A stretch of DNA of 8,538 nt, from positions 1 to 8,538 of the forward strand of contig DAOVZA010000063.1 of the NCBI GenBank assembly GCA_030635405.1, written 5' to 3'. The translations under genes and the position numbers were made by a program. Shown here one piece after another: positions 6,971 to 8,538 of this stretch. This DNA comes from Desulfocapsa sp. (GTDB lineage Bacteria > Desulfobacterota > Desulfobulbia > Desulfobulbales > Desulfocapsaceae). Position 1 is the stretch's first letter, and every line of letters begins with the position of its first letter. Under the pieces are notes generated by a model, which searched no databases, had not been told where the DNA came from, and saw only the letters and a program-made list of their open reading frames with translations.

Positions 6971-7002
6971 GAATGTTTGGGAATGTTTTTTGTTTTCAAA
7001 CA
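6971..7002 (+). repeat. Small direct and inverted repeats at the ssb promoter, possible operator
   Basis: GAATGTTT occurs at 6971-6978 and again at 6981-6988, exactly one helical turn (10 bases) apart. It is followed by the inverted repeat TGTTT-tc-AAACA at 6991-7002. The cluster covers and adjoins the predicted -35 element of ssb. This arrangement is seen directly; binding by a regulator is inference, and short T-rich repeats can arise by chance. Confidence 0.35.
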
Positions 7003-7017
7003 CCTCTATTTTATATT
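6990..7017 (+). promoter_or_regulatory. Predicted sigma70-type promoter of ssb
   Basis: TTGTTT (6990-6995, 4 of 6) and TATATT (7012-7017, 5 of 6) are separated by 16 bases, in the 131-base gap after the SPL-like gene. Transcription would start near 7024, about 33 bases before the ssb ATG. An own promoter fits the gap and the strong ssb terminator, though read-through from upstream is not excluded, as I see no convincing terminator in 6926-6970. Confidence 0.45.
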
Positions 7018-7047
7018 CAAAAATACAACAACTCACATACAAATATC

Positions 7048-7053
7048 GGAGGA
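7048..7053 (+). promoter_or_regulatory. Strong ribosome binding site that fixes the ssb start
   Basis: GGAGGA at 7048-7053 lies just before the ATG at 7057. An in-frame ATG at 6973 would add 28 residues, but these are encoded across the predicted promoter and the Shine-Dalgarno and do not belong to any SSB, so the 7057 start is right. Confidence 0.85.
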
Positions 7054-7056
7054 AAT

Positions 7057-7491
7057 ATGCTTAACAAAGCAATGCTCATAGGAAATCTTGGTGCTGATCC
7101 AGAGATTCGTTACACCCAGGAAGGTACTCCTGTTGCTACTTTTAATATCGCCACAACTGAGCGATGGACGGATAAAAGCGGGCAAAAACAAGATTCCACA
7201 GAATGGCATCGTGTTGTTGTTTGGCGTAGGCTCGCTGAGATTTGTGGTGAATATCTCCATAAAGGTTCAAAGGTTTATATCGAAGGTAAAATTCAAACTC
7301 GCAAATGGCAGGATCAAAATGGTAATGATAAATATACCACTGAAATTGTTGCACGTGAGATGAAAATGCTTGATTCAAGAGGTGAGGGTGGTGGTGGAAG
7401 CACAGGCTTTGGTGAACCACCTCTTCCTGATGCACCTTCAGACAGCAGTTTTGGTGGCGGTTCTGGCACAGGTGAAGATGTACCTTTTTAG
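7057..7491 (+). CDS. ssb: Single-stranded DNA-binding protein SSB
   Basis: A 144-residue protein that coats single-stranded DNA in replication, recombination and repair, normally as a homotetramer. The OB fold spans about 1-106: [19 protein letters not shown] at the start, then TEWHRVVVW (48-56), [21 protein letters not shown] (64-84) and [13 protein letters not shown] (93-105). Aromatic residues W50, W56 and W84 fall where the E. coli protein has its DNA-stacking W54, F60 and W88. A Gly/Ser/Pro-rich flexible linker (about 109-138) leads to the acidic tip GEDVPF, the conserved docking peptide (DDIPF in E. coli) for partners such as exonuclease I and RecQ. It is somewhat shorter than E. coli SSB (178) because of a short linker. 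It has its own predicted promoter and a strong intrinsic terminator, so it is likely monocistronic. Confidence 0.97.
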   Translation: MLNKAMLIGNLGADPEIRYTQEGTPVATFNIATTERWTDKSGQKQDSTEWHRVVVWRRLAEICGEYLHKGSKVYIEGKIQTRKWQDQNGNDKYTTEIVAREMKMLDSRGEGGGGSTGFGEPPLPDAPSDSSFGGGSGTGEDVPF

Positions 7492-7527
7492 TATAAAGTA
7501 CTATGCATAAATGATTTTAATGTTGTG

Positions 7528-7557
7528 GCCCTCTTTTTTTAAGAGGGCTTTTTTTTT
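7528..7557 (+). terminator. Intrinsic terminator of ssb
   Basis: GCCCTCTT (7528-7535) pairs perfectly with AAGAGGGC (7541-7548) across a five-T loop, followed by nine T residues (7549-7557). It begins 36 bases after the ssb stop codon and is a textbook Rho-independent terminator. Confidence 0.93.
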
Positions 7558-7597
7558 GCAAAAAATTGTGACTTTTAAATAATCAATTTTAAATAAA

Positions 7598-8538
7598 ATG
7601 AAACATTCTGAAGCAATAGAAATCGTAAAATCAATTTGGTGGGCTGGCATAAAGAGTGTTAATGGTTTTCATTGCACTCAAAAGTTTCTTTTTCATTCTA
7701 ATCTTGCAAAACCAACATCGATTTTATCAGTAGGTAAGGCTGCGGAATCAATGTATCTCGCAGCAGCAGATCATTTTGGCCGTAATATTCCTTACTTTGT
7801 AGCTACTAAGTATGACCATTGCAAACATCTTACTGGTGGAAACATACTCTGTGCTGGCCATCCAACTCCTGATGAAAACAGTGTAAAAGCAGGTCATAAA
7901 TTATTAAACTATGTTCAAGGTTGCGGAAAAGACGGGAAGCTTCTTTTCCTGGTATCTGGAGGTGCTTCCGCAATAGCAGAATTGCCTGAAAGCTCATTAG
8001 CACTTGATGATATAATTACTAAGAATGATCAAATGTTAGCAAGCGGTATGACTATTGCTGAAATTAATAAAGAACGAAAAAAATATTCTCAGATAAAGGG
8101 TGGTAAACTTCTCTCTTATTTTAGAGGGAAATCTATTGTTACGCTTGGATTATCAGATGTAGAAGGCAATGACATTGGAGTAATCGGATCCGGAATCGGC
8201 TTACTAAAGCAGCCATCCATCCCTGAATATTGTGTTGAAATTGTTGGTTCAAATAAAATAGCGCGTGTCTCAGCAGGAAATGCTGCCACTGATGCAGGTT
8301 TTGATGTTCACGAAAATCGTGAAAATTTGTATCAGGATGTCTATACAGCAGCCAAAGATATTGCTGTTAAGGTGAAATCGTCTTCTAAAGGCGTATGGAT
8401 ATACGGAGGAGAACCCACAATATCTTTACCAAAAACACACGGTAAAGGTGGGCGCAACCAAAGTCTTGCACTTGCAATAGCAAAAGAAATTGATGGATTA
8501 GAAAATACCTGCGTCCTTGTTGGTGGCAGTGACGGCAC
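7598..8538 (+). CDS. Glycerate 2-kinase (DUF4147/MOFRL family), 3' end outside window
   Basis: Predicted to phosphorylate D-glycerate with ATP to 2-phosphoglycerate, linking glycerate, glyoxylate or serine breakdown to glycolysis in the cytoplasm. Hand translation from the ATG at 7598 stays open for 313 codons to the edge; family members are usually about 400-450 residues, so roughly a quarter is missing. Family marks are VGKAAESM (45-52, with the conserved Lys at 47), GHPTPDENS (87-95), LVSGGASAI (118-126), a SGMTIAEINKERKKYSQIKGG block (149-169), LSDVEGND (185-192) and the MOFRL part YGGEPTIS...GKGGRNQSLALAIA (269-295), ending at GGSDG. Some positions differ from the usual motif: SDVEGND where most have SDVpGDD, and GGSDG where TDGtDG is common, so the substrate is likely but not certain. 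It starts 40 bases after the ssb terminator. The gap is very AT-rich, with only a poor promoter match (TTGCAA at 7556, AATAAT at 7578) and no Shine-Dalgarno. Confidence 0.88.
   Translation, partial: MKHSEAIEIVKSIWWAGIKSVNGFHCTQKFLFHSNLAKPTSILSVGKAAESMYLAAADHFGRNIPYFVATKYDHCKHLTGGNILCAGHPTPDENSVKAGHKLLNYVQGCGKDGKLLFLVSGGASAIAELPESSLALDDIITKNDQMLASGMTIAEINKERKKYSQIKGGKLLSYFRGKSIVTLGLSDVEGNDIGVIGSGIGLLKQPSIPEYCVEIVGSNKIARVSAGNAATDAGFDVHENRENLYQDVYTAAKDIAVKVKSSSKGVWIYGGEPTISLPKTHGKGGRNQSLALAIAKEIDGLENTCVLVGGSDG

Noticed and set aside
6973..7056. In-frame upstream extension of SSB by 28 residues
   Set aside because: It runs through the predicted promoter and Shine-Dalgarno, and SSB proteins begin as the protein at 7057 does.
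7142..7435. Minus-strand open frame of 97 codons within ssb
   Set aside because: His/Gln-rich translation is the shadow of the SSB reading frame and its Gly-rich linker.
8341..8538. Minus-strand open frame reaching the right edge
   Set aside because: It is the antisense of the glycerate kinase MOFRL region, which shows strong family motifs.

Overview
The window reads as ordinary chromosomal core from an AT-rich Gram-negative bacterium. An LPS-export permease requires an outer membrane. The overall gene mix (RNase G with an insertion in its S1 region, a membrane-anchored M23 peptidase with Ig-like modules, and a spore-photoproduct-lyase-like radical SAM protein outside any sporulation context) resembles sulfate-reducing or related Desulfobacterota (former Deltaproteobacteria). 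That lineage guess is inference, not a database result. I see no mobile element, CRISPR array, tRNA, rRNA or phage gene.

Layout: (1) 1-1319, minus strand, an LptF-type permease that runs off the left edge and has an unusual hydrophilic C-terminal tail; a good sigma70-like promoter lies upstream. (2) 1514-1681, plus strand, a 55-residue protein with two CxxC knuckles, followed by a long hairpin shared with the convergent gene. (3) 1758-3128 and 3202-4737, minus strand, a probable rng-M23 unit: RNase G first, then a membrane-anchored, apparently catalytically intact M23 endopeptidase. (4) 4738-4873, a divergent intergenic region with a perfect 7-1-7 dyad in the presumed rng leader. (5) 4874-5773 and 5798-6925, plus strand, a family 2 glycosyltransferase followed 24 bases later by an SPL-like radical SAM protein. 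(6) 7057-7491, single-stranded DNA-binding protein SSB, with its own predicted promoter, a cluster of small repeats upstream, a strong Shine-Dalgarno and a textbook intrinsic terminator. (7) 7598-8538, plus strand, the N-terminal 313 residues of a glycerate 2-kinase (DUF4147/MOFRL family), cut by the right edge.

Several genes serve the cell envelope (LptF in LPS export, the M23 peptidase on peptidoglycan, perhaps the glycosyltransferase on a surface glycan). RNase G and SSB handle RNA and DNA. Glycerate kinase feeds central carbon metabolism. They do not form one obvious pathway. I found no convincing undescribed multi-gene system. The most interesting items are the SPL-like enzyme, which keeps the radical SAM cluster motif but appears to have Glu where the spore enzyme has its hydrogen-donor Cys; its pairing with a glycosyltransferase; and the small repeat cluster at the ssb promoter.
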